The notes: generated from the letters alone by a model not told the origin. Positions 1 through 10,283 are shown, counted from the first letter of the stretch. The stretch is DNA of 64,000 nt from Woeseiaceae bacterium (GCA_028289545.1 JANQPG010000032.1:124001-188000), one strand, 5' to 3'. Translations and numbers: made by a program.

Positions 1-3000
1 CGTGCATTCCTCGGTATCGATCCAGGGCGCCATGTAGTCGTCGCCGGCCTGCGGTGCCGTGACCGCCGCATCCGCCGGCGCTGCGGCAGCCAGGTCCTGA
101 ACCGGCGCGACGTCGACGCCTTCCTCGCCCGCAATCCGTGCCAGACCCTGGGCGATCTTCGATACCACCTCGCCGCGAATCCGGCTCTCGATCCCGGCGA
201 GATCCGGCTCCGTCCTGTCGGCGCCGGCCAGTCCGCGCAACATCGTCCAGAAGTCACGCCGTTCCTCACAGGATGTCACCATCGTCTCGTCGACGAGCAG
301 GCGGCTCAGGCGATGCTTGCGGTCGACGCTCCAGATGTAGGGGAAGCGGCCTTCGCGGTCGTCTTCGTCGAACTCGAGGAACTCGTGCAAGGGCACCATC
401 TTGTCGTTCCACGTGTCCGGAGGCGCCATGCGAAAGTGCTTGCGGAAGCGCACTTCGGTGATCGCAAAATCCGCGAACGTCATCGGCAGCTCGAGCGTCT
501 TCTCGCGGGCGCCTTCGCGATAGTTGAGCGTGTAGCTCGGCCAGTCGGCGTCCGGCGCCGGATTGCCGGACAGGTCGAAACACTCGGCCGCCGTGACGCC
601 CTTGTCCGGGTCGTAGCGGAACAGCGGATAGGCCCGGGACTCGACCGCAAGCTTCGCCTGCCGCTCGCTCATATCGTCGCCGATACCGTGCTCGGGCTGG
701 CAGGACGTATACAGGTTGAAGAGCGCCGGGCGCCTGGTCAGCAGACCCTCGATGAACCCTTCGATCATGTGGCTGGCGTTCGCGATCGTGCTCTGCATGA
801 CGTAGCTCGTGCGATGCGCCATGCCGACGAGGCCAATCTCCTTGCGCACTTCTTCCTTGCCCTTGATCGCCTTGCCGAACTGCGCCATGTCGGAGACCTG
901 CCCCAGGAAACCCGAGGTACAGGCCTGGCCGCCGGTGTTCGAATACACCTGGGTGTCGACGACGAGTACTTTGACCGGCTTGCCCGACATCATCAGGCGC
1001 GACAGATTCTGGAACCCGATGTCGTACATTGCGCCGTCGCCGCCGACCGCCACGACGGGCGGACACAGTTCGAATTCCTCGTCGCTGAACTGCCGCCAGT
1101 CGAAGTGGGTGAAGACATCGTCGTGCACCGACGGCCGATAGTCGCCAGCCAGCTCGAGCTCCGCCCTGCGGATGGCCTTGAAACCTTCCGCCATCTTGGC
1201 CATGTGACCTTCGAACACGCCCATCGCCAACGACGGGGCGTCCTGGAACAGGTGATTGGCCCACGGGAACGGATACGGGTTGAACGGGTAGGTGCTGCCC
1301 CACACGGAGGTACAACCCGTGGCGTTGAGCATGCCCATGCGCGCGCGCCCTCGCCCGGTCGTGCCCTCAACGTAACGCCATTTGAGCGTTTCCAGCTCGC
1401 CGATCAGACCGGTCATCCGCTTCAGCCAGGCCGGATCGATGGGCTCTGCCCCTTTGTCGTGTTCTATCCGATCCGCTATGCCGGCCAAGGTCACGTCATT
1501 GTCGCCGATGGCCTCGACGACGCGCGCCATCTCCGCCGTATCGCCGAGATCGATGTCACCCACGAGCCGGTCCTGCACGGACTGCTTGAGCTTGCCGATC
1601 AATGCGTCGAGCTTTGCGACATGCGCCTCGATACGCGGCTGCATCAGCGCCTCGACGGTCGCGACGAACAGGTGCATTACGGTCTTCTCCGCGCAGCCGA
1701 GACAGGCGCCGTCGCCGCTCGCGAATGCCAGGTAGTTGTCCTTGTCGAGCAGTATCGTCTCGAGCGCGCCGATGCGCTCCTCGAGATTGTCGACGCGAAT
1801 GTATTTCTGCGGCGTGTTCGGCAGATCGAGCCAGAAGTCCCAGTGCTTGCGAAGCCGTTTTACGGAGTCGGGCGTTTGCGTGACGGGCTTGAGCGCGTCG
1901 TCGTCGCAGACCTGAACACACTCCATGCAGCCTTTGCAGGTGTACGGATCCACCGTGATCGACAGCAGGCCGCCGTCGCCGGCCTGCTTTTTCTCCGGGA
2001 GCGTGTAGTACGGGCGGCACAGCGCAAACTGAAAACCGTCGAGCTCCTCGCTGAACGCGGCGAACTCCTCCGTCAGCCCCTCGCGATCCGCCTCGTCACC
2101 TTCCGCGATTGTCTGTTCAATCGTCGCGGCGATCGCATCCTCGATCAGACCGCTAACCGGCTCGTTTTCACCGGCCGCTTGCATACCCTTGCGAAGATGA
2201 CCTTCCATCCGGCGCACGGCGCGCGGCAGGTGCTCGGTGGGCTTGCCGTGCTTTTTGACGCGCTTGACGACGGTGTCCAGCACCTGCCCGACCTCGTTGA
2301 CCAGCCCCGGGATCGCCGTGTCGGGACACACCGTGTAGCAGTCACCGCAGCCAGTACAATTCTCGGCGATCCACTCCGGATGCTCGAAGCGGATGCCGGT
2401 CATGTCACGAAACAGCGATGTGACCGCCGGCATGACGCCCAGACCGATGAACGGATCGGTGAGGTTGTCGTTACCCATGCCGCGTGCATAGAAGTTGCCG
2501 GTCTGTTCCCAGAAGCGGTGAATGTCGGTCGCCGGCGCCTCGCTTTGCGGCAGGCGTTTCACCATGACGGGGATCGGGGGCTCGGCCGGCACGTCCGGCT
2601 CTGCCTGTCCATCCAGGGTGAAGGGTTTTTCCTTGATCTCCCCGATCTCGTCGAAGCCGCGTTTGACGACGCGCATGTTGTCTTCCACGACCCGCGCGCC
2701 CTTGGCGCCGAACTTGTGCTCGAGCTGGCCGCGAATGGCCTTCAGAAGCTCGGCGTCGTCGAGGCCTTTTTGCTGCAGCACGGGTGACGCCGCGAAGAAC
2801 GCCCCCTGGAACGCCACACCCTGCATGCGCAGCTGCAGATCCGGGTCGGTCGCCTCCTCGCGTGCGATGCGGAATGCATCGAGGAAGAACACCCGAATGT
2901 TCTTCTCGACGATCATCTGCTGGAACCGGATCGGAATCGTGGCCCAGACCCGGGCGGGATCGCCGAGGTCGCTCTGGATGATGAACACACCCCCTTCCTT

Positions 3001-4734
3001 CAGACCGGCGAGCGCGTTCGTGTGCTGCAGGACGTTAGGGTCCGGTGACAATACGACGTCGACGTAGAAGTACTCGCAGTTCACTTTGATCGGCGCAGGC
3101 GCCGCCGACAAATAGAACGTCGTCGGCTGACCTTTCTTCTCGGAGCCGTATTTCGGGTTTGCCTTGATGTGGTAGCCGAGCAGGTCGAACAGGGTCATCG
3201 CGAGGTTCTTGCCGGTCGTAATCGCGCCCCATCCGCCGACCGAGTGGAAGCGCACCGTAATACTCCCGTCGGGCATCAGGTTGGGGTTCTCGCTGCCGCG
3301 CACGCTGAGTTCGCGTACGTGCGGATACGACTCCTCGATCGTCTGCTGGTAGAGCTCCTGTTTCGGCGTGTACGGCTTGTCGCGCAGAAAGTCGATCGAC
3401 AGGTAGTAAAGCTTCTTCCGGCTGCCCTCCGGCAGCATGTTCTCAACCGCGCCGATCAACCCTTCCGGCTGCAGGTCGCGGCTGCCCATACCGAACGAGC
3501 CGGAATAGAGCGGCGGCGCGTCGATCATCTTCTCGTAACCCGGCAGCTCCGGGTACGCCGGATTCTTCACGTCGCGACCGTTCTCCAGGCATTTGGCCAC
3601 GGTCGCACGGATCTCGCGCATTAGCGGCAGGTCGCCCGCGAGCGGCTGGTCGAGCCGCTCGAGCACCGTGACGCCTTTTCTGCCCTTCAGCAGGCGCGCA
3701 ATGAGGTCCGCCGGAAATGGCCTGAACATCGTCACGTTGACGACGCCGACCTTCAGCTTGCGGGTGCTCCGTAGGTAATCGGCGACCGCCTCCGCGCTCG
3801 GGATCACGCTACCTTGCCCTACGATCAGGTAGTCCGCATCGTCGGCGCGATAGCTCATGACGGGCGCATACTCGCGGCCGGTTAGCGCCGCGAACTCCGC
3901 AAACGCCTGGTCGGCCAGCGACGGCACGTGATCGTAGAAGAACGGTCGCTGCGCCGCGACGCTTTGCATGTAGGCGTCCTGGTTCTCCACGAGGCCCGCC
4001 ATCACCGGATTGTCGACGTCCCACAGCTCGGGGATGCGGCGACGACGCTTGCCGTAGATGATGCGTTGCGCCGGCGTCGGTGTGTCGATGACGTCATCGG
4101 GCCGCCCGAGGTATTCCTCGATGAGTTCGCGTTCCGGCGCGAGCAGTGACTCGATCAGGTGGGTCGTCAGGAAACCGTCCTGCGCGACCGCGCCCGGGGT
4201 CAGGGCAAGCTCGGCAATGCGGTGTGCAATGATATTCAGATCGGCAGCGCTCTGCGCATTGTGGGCGAACAGCTGGAAAAAGCCCGTGTCGTCGATGCAG
4301 TGGTAGTCGTCGTGGCCGGCATGCACGTTGAGCGTCGATTTGGTGATCGCCCGCGCGCCGATGTTGAGGACGTAAGTAAGCCGCTTGCCGGCCGCAGCGT
4401 ACAGCGACTCGTGCATGTAGGCGATGCCCTGGCCGGACGAGAAGTTCGCTGCGCGCAGACCGGTCATCGACATGCCGGCCGTAACCGCCGCCGCCGCGTG
4501 CTCGCCCTCGGGCTCGACGAAGATCAGCGGCCGCCCGGCAACGTTGACGTGGCCCGCCGCCGCGGCTTCGGCCCAATACTCGCCCATCTGCGTCGATGGC
4601 GTGATCGGGTAGGCGCCGGCGGCGTCGCTCGCCTCCCGCTCGCAGTGTATGACCGCCGAGTTGCCATCCATTGCCGCGCGGGCGCCGGGGTACTTCACCG
4701 CGGGGTACTTCACCTTGGTCGTCGACTTGCTCAT
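1..4734 (-). CDS. 2-oxoacid (pyruvate):ferredoxin/flavodoxin oxidoreductase, fused single-chain type, 3' end cut
   Basis: Cytoplasmic TPP and Fe-S enzyme that oxidatively decarboxylates a 2-oxoacid (pyruvate by family default) to acyl-CoA and passes electrons to ferredoxin, flavodoxin or a partner. 1578 codons are visible and the frame is open through base 1. Order of parts: pyrimidine-binding domain with YPITPS near the N-terminus (about 20-250); gamma domain with VGGWGAITTGKN near 500; two 4Fe-4S motifs, CxxCxxCxxxC from Cys793 and again from Cys933; TPP domain with GDGACLGCAEK near 1010, GGDGAMYDIG near 1228 and YSNTGGQ near 1263. The last visible residues, DTEECT, look like the start of a further Fe-S motif. 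ATG at 4734 is the first in-frame start and lies 22 bases after the RnfB-like gene, so the two are probably one operon. The true substrate cannot be read from sequence. Confidence 0.93.
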   Translation of the reverse strand, partial: MSKSTTKVKYPAVKYPGARAAMDGNSAVIHCEREASDAAGAYPITPSTQMGEYWAEAAAAGHVNVAGRPLIFVEPEGEHAAAAVTAGMSMTGLRAANFSSGQGIAYMHESLYAAAGKRLTYVLNIGARAITKSTLNVHAGHDDYHCIDDTGFFQLFAHNAQSAADLNIIAHRIAELALTPGAVAQDGFLTTHLIESLLAPERELIEEYLGRPDDVIDTPTPAQRIIYGKRRRRIPELWDVDNPVMAGLVENQDAYMQSVAAQRPFFYDHVPSLADQAFAEFAALTGREYAPVMSYRADDADYLIVGQGSVIPSAEAVADYLRSTRKLKVGVVNVTMFRPFPADLIARLLKGRKGVTVLERLDQPLAGDLPLMREIRATVAKCLENGRDVKNPAYPELPGYEKMIDAPPLYSGSFGMGSRDLQPEGLIGAVENMLPEGSRKKLYYLSIDFLRDKPYTPKQELYQQTIEESYPHVRELSVRGSENPNLMPDGSITVRFHSVGGWGAITTGKNLAMTLFDLLGYHIKANPKYGSEKKGQPTTFYLSAAPAPIKVNCEYFYVDVVLSPDPNVLQHTNALAGLKEGGVFIIQSDLGDPARVWATIPIRFQQMIVEKNIRVFFLDAFRIAREEATDPDLQLRMQGVAFQGAFFAASPVLQQKGLDDAELLKAIRGQLEHKFGAKGARVVEDNMRVVKRGFDEIGEIKEKPFTLDGQAEPDVPAEPPIPVMVKRLPQSEAPATDIHRFWEQTGNFYARGMGNDNLTDPFIGLGVMPAVTSLFRDMTGIRFEHPEWIAENCTGCGDCYTVCPDTAIPGLVNEVGQVLDTVVKRVKKHGKPTEHLPRAVRRMEGHLRKGMQAAGENEPVSGLIEDAIAATIEQTIAEGDEADREGLTEEFAAFSEELDGFQFALCRPYYTLPEKKQAGDGGLLSITVDPYTCKGCMECVQVCDDDALKPVTQTPDSVKRLRKHWDFWLDLPNTPQKYIRVDNLEERIGALETILLDKDNYLAFASGDGACLGCAEKTVMHLFVATVEALMQPRIEAHVAKLDALIGKLKQSVQDRLVGDIDLGDTAEMARVVEAIGDNDVTLAGIADRIEHDKGAEPIDPAWLKRMTGLIGELETLKWRYVEGTTGRGRARMGMLNATGCTSVWGSTYPFNPYPFPWANHLFQDAPSLAMGVFEGHMAKMAEGFKAIRRAELELAGDYRPSVHDDVFTHFDWRQFSDEEFELCPPVVAVGGDGAMYDIGFQNLSRLMMSGKPVKVLVVDTQVYSNTGGQACTSGFLGQVSDMAQFGKAIKGKEEVRKEIGLVGMAHRTSYVMQSTIANASHMIEGFIEGLLTRRPALFNLYTSCQPEHGIGDDMSERQAKLAVESRAYPLFRYDPDKGVTAAECFDLSGNPAPDADWPSYTLNYREGAREKTLELPMTFADFAITEVRFRKHFRMAPPDTWNDKMVPLHEFLEFDEDDREGRFPYIWSVDRKHRLSRLLVDETMVTSCEERRDFWTMLRGLAGADRTEPDLAGIESRIRGEVVSKIAQGLARIAGEEGVDVAPVQDLAAAAPADAAVTAPQAGDDYMAPWIDTEECT

Positions 4735-4756
4735 CGATGCTTCTCTTTGGTTGTCG

Positions 4757-5641
4757 TCAGGTAGGTCCCTCGAGCCGTGTCGCGTGACGCAACACGGGCC
4801 GCGCCTCATCACCTTTGATCACGCGCCCGTCGGCCTCGATCCAGACGATGGCGCCGGTCGGGCAACGCTCGATAGGCGTCTTCGTTGCGTGTTTTGCCCT
4901 CGCTCTGTAGTCCTTTGCCCTGTAGTCAATCACCGGAAGGTTATTCTTCATTTCGATCAGGCCCGGACCGTCCATTGCGCATTTGCCGCAAGCCGTGCAG
5001 GCCACTTCGCAGTCGTCGAGCACGTCGTCGCCGGCTTCGAGGTTCTTGCAGGCAACCCACAGACGATGGCTCTGCGGATGCAGGCTGAACAGGTCTTTCG
5101 GGCAAACCTCCACGCAGTCGTTGCATGCCGTGCACAACGCTTCGTCGACGACCGGCAGCGCGTGTTCGTTCATGCTGATAGCATCGAAGTCGCATACGCG
5201 TTCGCAGTCTCCGAGACCCAGGCAGCCCCAGAAACACCCTTTGCCGCCGCCTGCAACCAGGGCAGCCGAGCGGCATGAGCGATCGCCGGTGTACCGCGCA
5301 CGGTTGCGAGCGACGTTTTGGCCACCGGCGCACGCGAGCCTGGCGACGCGCGGTTCCTCGGCGCCGATGTCGACACCCAGGTAGGCAGCGATCGCGGCGC
5401 GCTCGTCGTCGTTGCTTACAGTGCATTTACCGGGCAGTGCGTCGCCGCTCACCAACGCTTCGGCGAACGACCGGCAGCCGGGATACCCGCATGCGCCGCA
5501 ATTGCTGTGCGGCAGCATGTCTTCTACTTCATCGATCCTCGGGTCTTCGTCGACGTGCAGCCTGCGGTTAGCAACGATCAGGCCCGTGGCGAGCAGCAGC
5601 GTCAGTCCCCCAAGGGCGGCAACGGCGGTCAACACGAGCAT
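4757..5641 (-). CDS. RnfB-like polyferredoxin with N-terminal membrane anchor
   Basis: 294 aa. Residues 1-24 form one membrane segment, followed by an RnfB-type cluster region (NCGACGYPGC, Cys48/51/56/73), then ferredoxin-like cysteine sets near 136-150, 170-180 and 211-221, and a late Cys260. This is the architecture of the RnfB/RsxB electron-transfer subunit, elongated at the C-terminus. No other Rnf subunit (A, C, D, E, G) is visible. It sits directly upstream of the 2-oxoacid oxidoreductase and so may be its dedicated electron acceptor or its link to the membrane; that is inference. It could alternatively be the first gene of an Rnf-independent electron-bifurcation module. Confidence 0.85.
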   Translation of the reverse strand: MLVLTAVAALGGLTLLLATGLIVANRRLHVDEDPRIDEVEDMLPHSNCGACGYPGCRSFAEALVSGDALPGKCTVSNDDERAAIAAYLGVDIGAEEPRVARLACAGGQNVARNRARYTGDRSCRSAALVAGGGKGCFWGCLGLGDCERVCDFDAISMNEHALPVVDEALCTACNDCVEVCPKDLFSLHPQSHRLWVACKNLEAGDDVLDDCEVACTACGKCAMDGPGLIEMKNNLPVIDYRAKDYRARAKHATKTPIERCPTGAIVWIEADGRVIKGDEARPVLRHATRLEGPT

Positions 5642-5871
5642 GGTCGTATACGATGGCCCTGACGTCTCTCCTGTTCATGCTGGCACGAAACCTACAGGTG
5701 ATCTGTACGGGAATACCGACGCGGAGTGCGGTCCGGCGCAGCGGTTTGATTTGTGAGGTCGCGCTGGGTGCTGGCTGCGCGAAAGCTGATGGTTTTAGCC
5801 GCGCGGCGGCTTACGACGAGCCTGGTACGACTCCGTTTGCGGCACGCTACACTACCGTTCGACCGCCGTTC
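5642..5871. other. intergenic region upstream of the RnfB-like gene
   Basis: About 230 bases between the CRTAC1-like lipoprotein stop and the RnfB-like start, both on the minus strand. It must hold the promoter of the RnfB/2-oxoacid oxidoreductase operon. I see no convincing hairpin terminator or small gene. Confidence 0.4.
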
Positions 5872-7593
5872 TCAGGGCTCGCTATAGCTCACCCGCCCGG
5901 CCGCCACGTTGCTGTAGGTCTCCGTGCCGCCGTCCGGCCACTCGATCCTCACCTCATCAGCAGCCGTTGCGCTGCCCAGGCCGAAGACTTGCTCGGTGGG
6001 ATTTTGCGACGTGAAATTGTTGCCGATCAGCACTTCGCGCATTTGCGTGATCCCGCCAACCGTCACATAGATTCTCGCGTTGGCGGCTTCGGTGTTGGGT
6101 GCCGCGCCGACGAGTTTCACCGTCAGCGAGCGGTTGCCGTTGCCGGCGCCCGTGTTTTCCCAGAAAGCGCCCGAGTTCGCGAGCCCTCGGTTGGTCATGA
6201 AGATGTCGACGTCGCCGTCACTATCGAAGTCGGCACAAACCACGCTGCGACCCTGCTGGGTATCGGTCATGCCGAGCGTCAACGAGTCCTCGACGAACGT
6301 GCCGTTGCCCTGCGATATGAACAACCGACTGCGATCGTTTTCGAAATCGTCGACGGCGTTCGGATTGTTCCAGCCGTTCGTGTGGAAAATATCGAGGTTG
6401 CCGTCGAGGTCGAAGTCCGCAAAACAGGCTGCCCAGCCCCAACCGCCGTCGGCAACACCCGCGTTGACCGTCAGGTCTTCGAGCACTCCCTGGCCGTCGT
6501 TGACGTACAGGCGGTTGCCGACCGTTTCGCCTGCGCCGAAAATAGCCGTGACAAACCAGTCGAGATCGCCGTCGTTGTCGATGTCGCCTACAGCTGAGCC
6601 CATGCCGTTGCGATCGATGATGACGGTCAGATCGGTAACGTCGCTAAACGCAAAACCGCCCCCTGCGCCGCCGTTGTTCATGAACTGCCGGCTGTTGCCG
6701 AAGTCCGAAACGACAAGCAGGTCCGGGTAGGTGTCGTCGTCCATGCGTGCAAACGTCGGCGTAAACGAATAATCGTAGTCGAGCGAGTCGCTGCCGAAGT
6801 CGACAAGCCCGCCAACGCCGGCAATAACCGCCGGGGCCACACCGGCCGCTTCGCTGACGCTCGAAAAGCGAATGCCCGTCGGATCGGAGTCGTTTCGCCA
6901 TAGCGACTCGGTGTCGCCGCGGCCGCCGTTCATGGCCAGCGGCCGCGGCGTGCCCCAGTGCGCCAGCATCAGATCGAGATCGCCATCCAGATCGTAGTCG
7001 CCGAACGCCGCCGAGATCGTATTGGCCGCGGCCATGCCGTCGAGGCCGGAACCGGCCGTGACGTCGGTAAACGTGCCGTCGCCGTTATTCGAGAACAGGA
7101 TGTTGGGATCACCCTCGAGGCCGCCGATGAACAGATCGAGGTCACCGTCGCCATCAACGTCGGCAAACGTCGGGCCGCTGTGCCGATAGGCGTCGCCGCC
7201 GGGTTTTGTCGACGCAACGCCCGCGGCATCGGCCACGTCGACAAAGCGATTACCGCCGTCGTTCCGGTACAGCAGATTGGCGCCGAGATCGCCGCGCACG
7301 ACATAGAGATCCACGTCACCGTCGCCGTCGTAGTCGCCCGCGGCAACGCCGCCGCCGAACAGTTCGGGCATGGTCGTCGCGCCGCCGTCAATGCCGTGCA
7401 CAAAACTGATGCCCGTATCGTTCGTGACGTTCATAAACTGCATTTGAACGGGCGGGGGAACGACGGGAACCGGTGTGGGCTCCCCGCCGCCTCCGCCTCC
7501 GCACCCGGGCAGACCGAGCGGCAACCCGAATGCAATGACCCAGTAGGGGGTTTGGGTCCTACGCTTGATCAGTTTCGTCTCGGTTGCGTCCAT
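5872..7593 (-). CDS. CRTAC1-like lipoprotein: FG-GAP/VCBS repeats plus ASPIC/UnbV domain
   Basis: 573 aa. A short N-terminus leads to a hydrophobic stretch and a lipobox (LPGC, Cys31) followed by a glycine and proline linker, so it is probably an outer-membrane or periplasmic lipoprotein. Six or more Ca-binding-type repeats (DYDGDGDVD, DVDGDGDLD, DYDLDGDLD, DIDNDGDLD, DFDSDGDVD) are spaced as in a beta-propeller. The C-terminal ~90 residues match the ASPIC/UnbV pattern (VRIEWPDGGTETY). Biochemical role unknown; in marine bacteria such proteins are often encoded beside TonB-dependent receptors. It begins 8 bases after the receptor stop, so co-transcription and a role in the same uptake or surface system are likely. 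Confidence 0.85.
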   Translation of the reverse strand: MDATETKLIKRRTQTPYWVIAFGLPLGLPGCGGGGGGEPTPVPVVPPPVQMQFMNVTNDTGISFVHGIDGGATTMPELFGGGVAAGDYDGDGDVDLYVVRGDLGANLLYRNDGGNRFVDVADAAGVASTKPGGDAYRHSGPTFADVDGDGDLDLFIGGLEGDPNILFSNNGDGTFTDVTAGSGLDGMAAANTISAAFGDYDLDGDLDLMLAHWGTPRPLAMNGGRGDTESLWRNDSDPTGIRFSSVSEAAGVAPAVIAGVGGLVDFGSDSLDYDYSFTPTFARMDDDTYPDLLVVSDFGNSRQFMNNGGAGGGFAFSDVTDLTVIIDRNGMGSAVGDIDNDGDLDWFVTAIFGAGETVGNRLYVNDGQGVLEDLTVNAGVADGGWGWAACFADFDLDGNLDIFHTNGWNNPNAVDDFENDRSRLFISQGNGTFVEDSLTLGMTDTQQGRSVVCADFDSDGDVDIFMTNRGLANSGAFWENTGAGNGNRSLTVKLVGAAPNTEAANARIYVTVGGITQMREVLIGNNFTSQNPTEQVFGLGSATAADEVRIEWPDGGTETYSNVAAGRVSYSEP

Positions 7594-7601
7594 GTCTTTG
7601 G

Positions 7602-10283
7602 CTACTCGAAGTCGTAACTCAGTCGCAATCCGCCCTGGCGGCGCGGCCCCCAGCCGTATGCCGTCCGGTTCGAACAGCAGAAGAACTCAGTCTTCACCGA
7701 CTCGTCGGTCGCGTTGTTGAGAAATGCCTCGACGCTCCAGCGCTGGTTTGCCGCGTAGTAGGTCAGGCTCAGGTCCACGCGCGTGTAAGACGGCTGCCGG
7801 TCGAAGTCCGCTTCGCCCGGGTCGGTTGGACTCAGGGTGCCCGCGGGACGGTCGCCGCGATTCTCCCAGCCCAGGAAGTACTCGTCGAAATAGCTGGCCC
7901 GCACGCGCGGTACAATGCTGCCGCCGTGCGCCAGCGCAAACTCGTGGCTGTAGATCAAGGTCAGCTGATACTCAGGCGCATACGGCAGGTTGTTGCCCGC
8001 GAAGTTGAACACGTTGCCGACGCAGGCACCGCTCGGGTCCACGCCCAGCGCACACGGATTCCACTGGCGCCCGCGCGAATCGCCGAAGTTGCTTTCGTTG
8101 CCGAGGAACTCGTCGTAGGTCGCGTCAAGATAGGCAAACGTGCCCGACAAACGCCCGGCGCCTTCGAACAGCGTCGTCTCACTCTCGAGTTCGAGCCCTT
8201 GAATGGTGGCGCCACCGGCGTTTGTGTTCGTGAGCGTCGACTGTCCCGTCACGGGATCGATGACCGCACCCGTTACCTGCATGTCCGTGAAGTCCATGTA
8301 GAAGATATTGGCGTTGATGCGCCAGCGGCCAAACTCGGTCTTGATGCCAAGCTCAGTGCTTTCGACCTCTTCCGGATCCTGCAGGAGCGCGTTGTTGCGC
8401 GAGAAGTCGAGCGTGCCGTTACCCGTGTCGAGCGCGCTGAATCCCATGCCGTCCTGCAGCACACCCGACTTCCAGCCGGTGCTGTGCGACAGGAACACGA
8501 GTGTGTCGGCGCTCAGATCGAGTTCGCCGCGCAGGAGGTACGTTGTGTCGTCCCACTCGCCAACCATGTCGTTGTACTGCCGGAAGTAGCAGCCCTGAGC
8601 GCCGTTCAAGTCTGAAGCCTGCGCTGCAATGTTGTCCGGCAGGTCGCCGACAAGACCAAACGTGCAGTCGATCGAGCGTCCGCCGACGTCTTCCCGCTTA
8701 TCGTCAATGTAGCGTGCGCCGGCCGTCACCCGGAAATTGTCGGTAAAGTCGTAGGTGGCCTGTGCGAATACGCTCTGCGATTCGAGGCTGCGGCTCGGCT
8801 GCACAAACGTGGACAGCACGCCGTTCGGGCTGTCCTGCGGTGTGAAGCCCCAGCTGCCGTGCAGCATGTCGAAGCGGATGCTGTTGTCCTCCTCGAAATA
8901 GAACAGCCCCGCCGTCCACGTAAAGGCGCTGTCCGAAGGGCTCAAGAGCTGCAGCTCGTGCTGGGTAGCCTCGTAGGTTGAGAACACCGTGTTGCGCGAG
9001 TCGCCCTGCACGCCGTTGCCGTACAGCTGGCTCTGGTCGAATTCGGCATAGCCGCCGACGTAGGCGAGGGCATAGTCGGAATCGAATTCGTAGTCGATGC
9101 GGGTTCTAAAGCTGTCCGAGTCGAGATCGACGTTGCCGGGCGCCGTCGCGTTGTTGACGCGGTTCTCGAAGTCGACACTCGGCACGTCGCCGGTGCCCTT
9201 GTTGCGGAAGTTTTCGAAGACGAGATGCCAGCTCAGGTTTTCGTTGGGCTTCCAGAGCGAGCTGACCCGGTACGAACTCATGTCGATCGTGCCGTACGGC
9301 CGGTTGGTCTCGAACTGGTTGCCGGGCGCAAACGCGGTTTCCCCGTCGCGTTCCTGCTTCGCGCCCGCAACGCGAATGGCCCACTGGTCGTTAATCGGTA
9401 CGTTGGCCATGCCCCGGAAGCGGAACAGGGATTCGTCACCGACGGCAATTTCGCCGCTGGCGTCGAAACCGTCGAGACGCGGTTTGGCCGAATGCAGCGA
9501 CACGGCGCCGCCGGTCGAGTTGCGGCCGAACAGCGTACCCTGCGGGCCTCGCAGCACTTCGACGCGATCGAGGTCGTACATCATGACCGTTGTGCCCTGT
9601 GAGCGCGCCGAAAACACGCCGTCGGAATAGAAGGCTATGCCCTGGTCGCCGGCCTCGGTCTGGTTACGCGTGCCCAATCCGCGAATAAAGATCAGCGGCA
9701 CGGCGTGGTCGCCGTTGTTGAAGAACTGAAGATTGGGCACAAGCCCCCTCAGGTCGAGCATCGAGACGACATGGTTGCGGTCGAGCGTTGCCTGACTGAA
9801 CGCGGAGATGGCCAGCGGCGTGTCCTGAATATTTGTCGAACGCCGGGTCGCCGTGACGACAATTTCCTCAATGGCGATATTGTCGCCGGCCTCCTGCGCG
9901 CCTACGTCCGGCGCCCCGAATACGGCTGCAAACATGGCCGCTATGCCGACCGACTTTGGTGCTGTGTTCATAGCTTCTTTACCCCCCGAAGACGGTGTTG
10001 CTGCTCCAGAAGCTATGGCGATGTTGCCGCTCTCACCGGCGGTTGCCGAGAGTCCGGTGCCTGTCAGCAGGCGTTCGATGGCCTCTCGTCGCGTGTACTC
10101 GCCAATCACTTCGTTCGCAATAATTTCCTTCGCTTTTTCAAAAGGAAAAATGAACGTCATGTCCGCTTGTTCTGCGAACTGTATGAGCGAGATGTCCGCG
10201 CGCTGCCGGGGAATGTCGAAGGTAATGAGCTTGTCGGAATCGAGTGGGTCCGCTCGCACGTCGGCGGCGGCCAACACGATCAT
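7602..10283 (-). CDS. TonB-dependent outer-membrane receptor with N-terminal STN signalling domain
   Basis: 893 aa. Residues about 20-95 form a secretin/TonB short N-terminal (STN) domain, the part that talks to a FecR-type anti-sigma factor. A second Ala-rich stretch leads to the TonB box region (IEEIVVTATRR) and plug (LRGPQGTLFGRNSTGG), then a long beta-barrel ending in YDFE. The substrate is unknown; the ECF sigma and FecR genes just upstream make it a transducing receptor. The only canonical in-frame start is ATG 10283, which leaves a very short leader; in-frame sequence upstream reads VYWIVALTT without a start, while a GGGGAGG plus GTG lies in another frame, so an indel or non-standard start is possible. 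Confidence 0.9.
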   Translation of the reverse strand: MIVLAAADVRADPLDSDKLITFDIPRQRADISLIQFAEQADMTFIFPFEKAKEIIANEVIGEYTRREAIERLLTGTGLSATAGESGNIAIASGAATPSSGGKEAMNTAPKSVGIAAMFAAVFGAPDVGAQEAGDNIAIEEIVVTATRRSTNIQDTPLAISAFSQATLDRNHVVSMLDLRGLVPNLQFFNNGDHAVPLIFIRGLGTRNQTEAGDQGIAFYSDGVFSARSQGTTVMMYDLDRVEVLRGPQGTLFGRNSTGGAVSLHSAKPRLDGFDASGEIAVGDESLFRFRGMANVPINDQWAIRVAGAKQERDGETAFAPGNQFETNRPYGTIDMSSYRVSSLWKPNENLSWHLVFENFRNKGTGDVPSVDFENRVNNATAPGNVDLDSDSFRTRIDYEFDSDYALAYVGGYAEFDQSQLYGNGVQGDSRNTVFSTYEATQHELQLLSPSDSAFTWTAGLFYFEEDNSIRFDMLHGSWGFTPQDSPNGVLSTFVQPSRSLESQSVFAQATYDFTDNFRVTAGARYIDDKREDVGGRSIDCTFGLVGDLPDNIAAQASDLNGAQGCYFRQYNDMVGEWDDTTYLLRGELDLSADTLVFLSHSTGWKSGVLQDGMGFSALDTGNGTLDFSRNNALLQDPEEVESTELGIKTEFGRWRINANIFYMDFTDMQVTGAVIDPVTGQSTLTNTNAGGATIQGLELESETTLFEGAGRLSGTFAYLDATYDEFLGNESNFGDSRGRQWNPCALGVDPSGACVGNVFNFAGNNLPYAPEYQLTLIYSHEFALAHGGSIVPRVRASYFDEYFLGWENRGDRPAGTLSPTDPGEADFDRQPSYTRVDLSLTYYAANQRWSVEAFLNNATDESVKTEFFCCSNRTAYGWGPRRQGGLRLSYDFE

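Noticed and set aside
313..2787. 824-codon open frame on the plus strand
   Set aside because: Lies antisense to the 2-oxoacid oxidoreductase, whose minus-strand frame carries Fe-S and TPP motifs; the plus frame has no recognisable domain and is an effect of GC-rich codon use.
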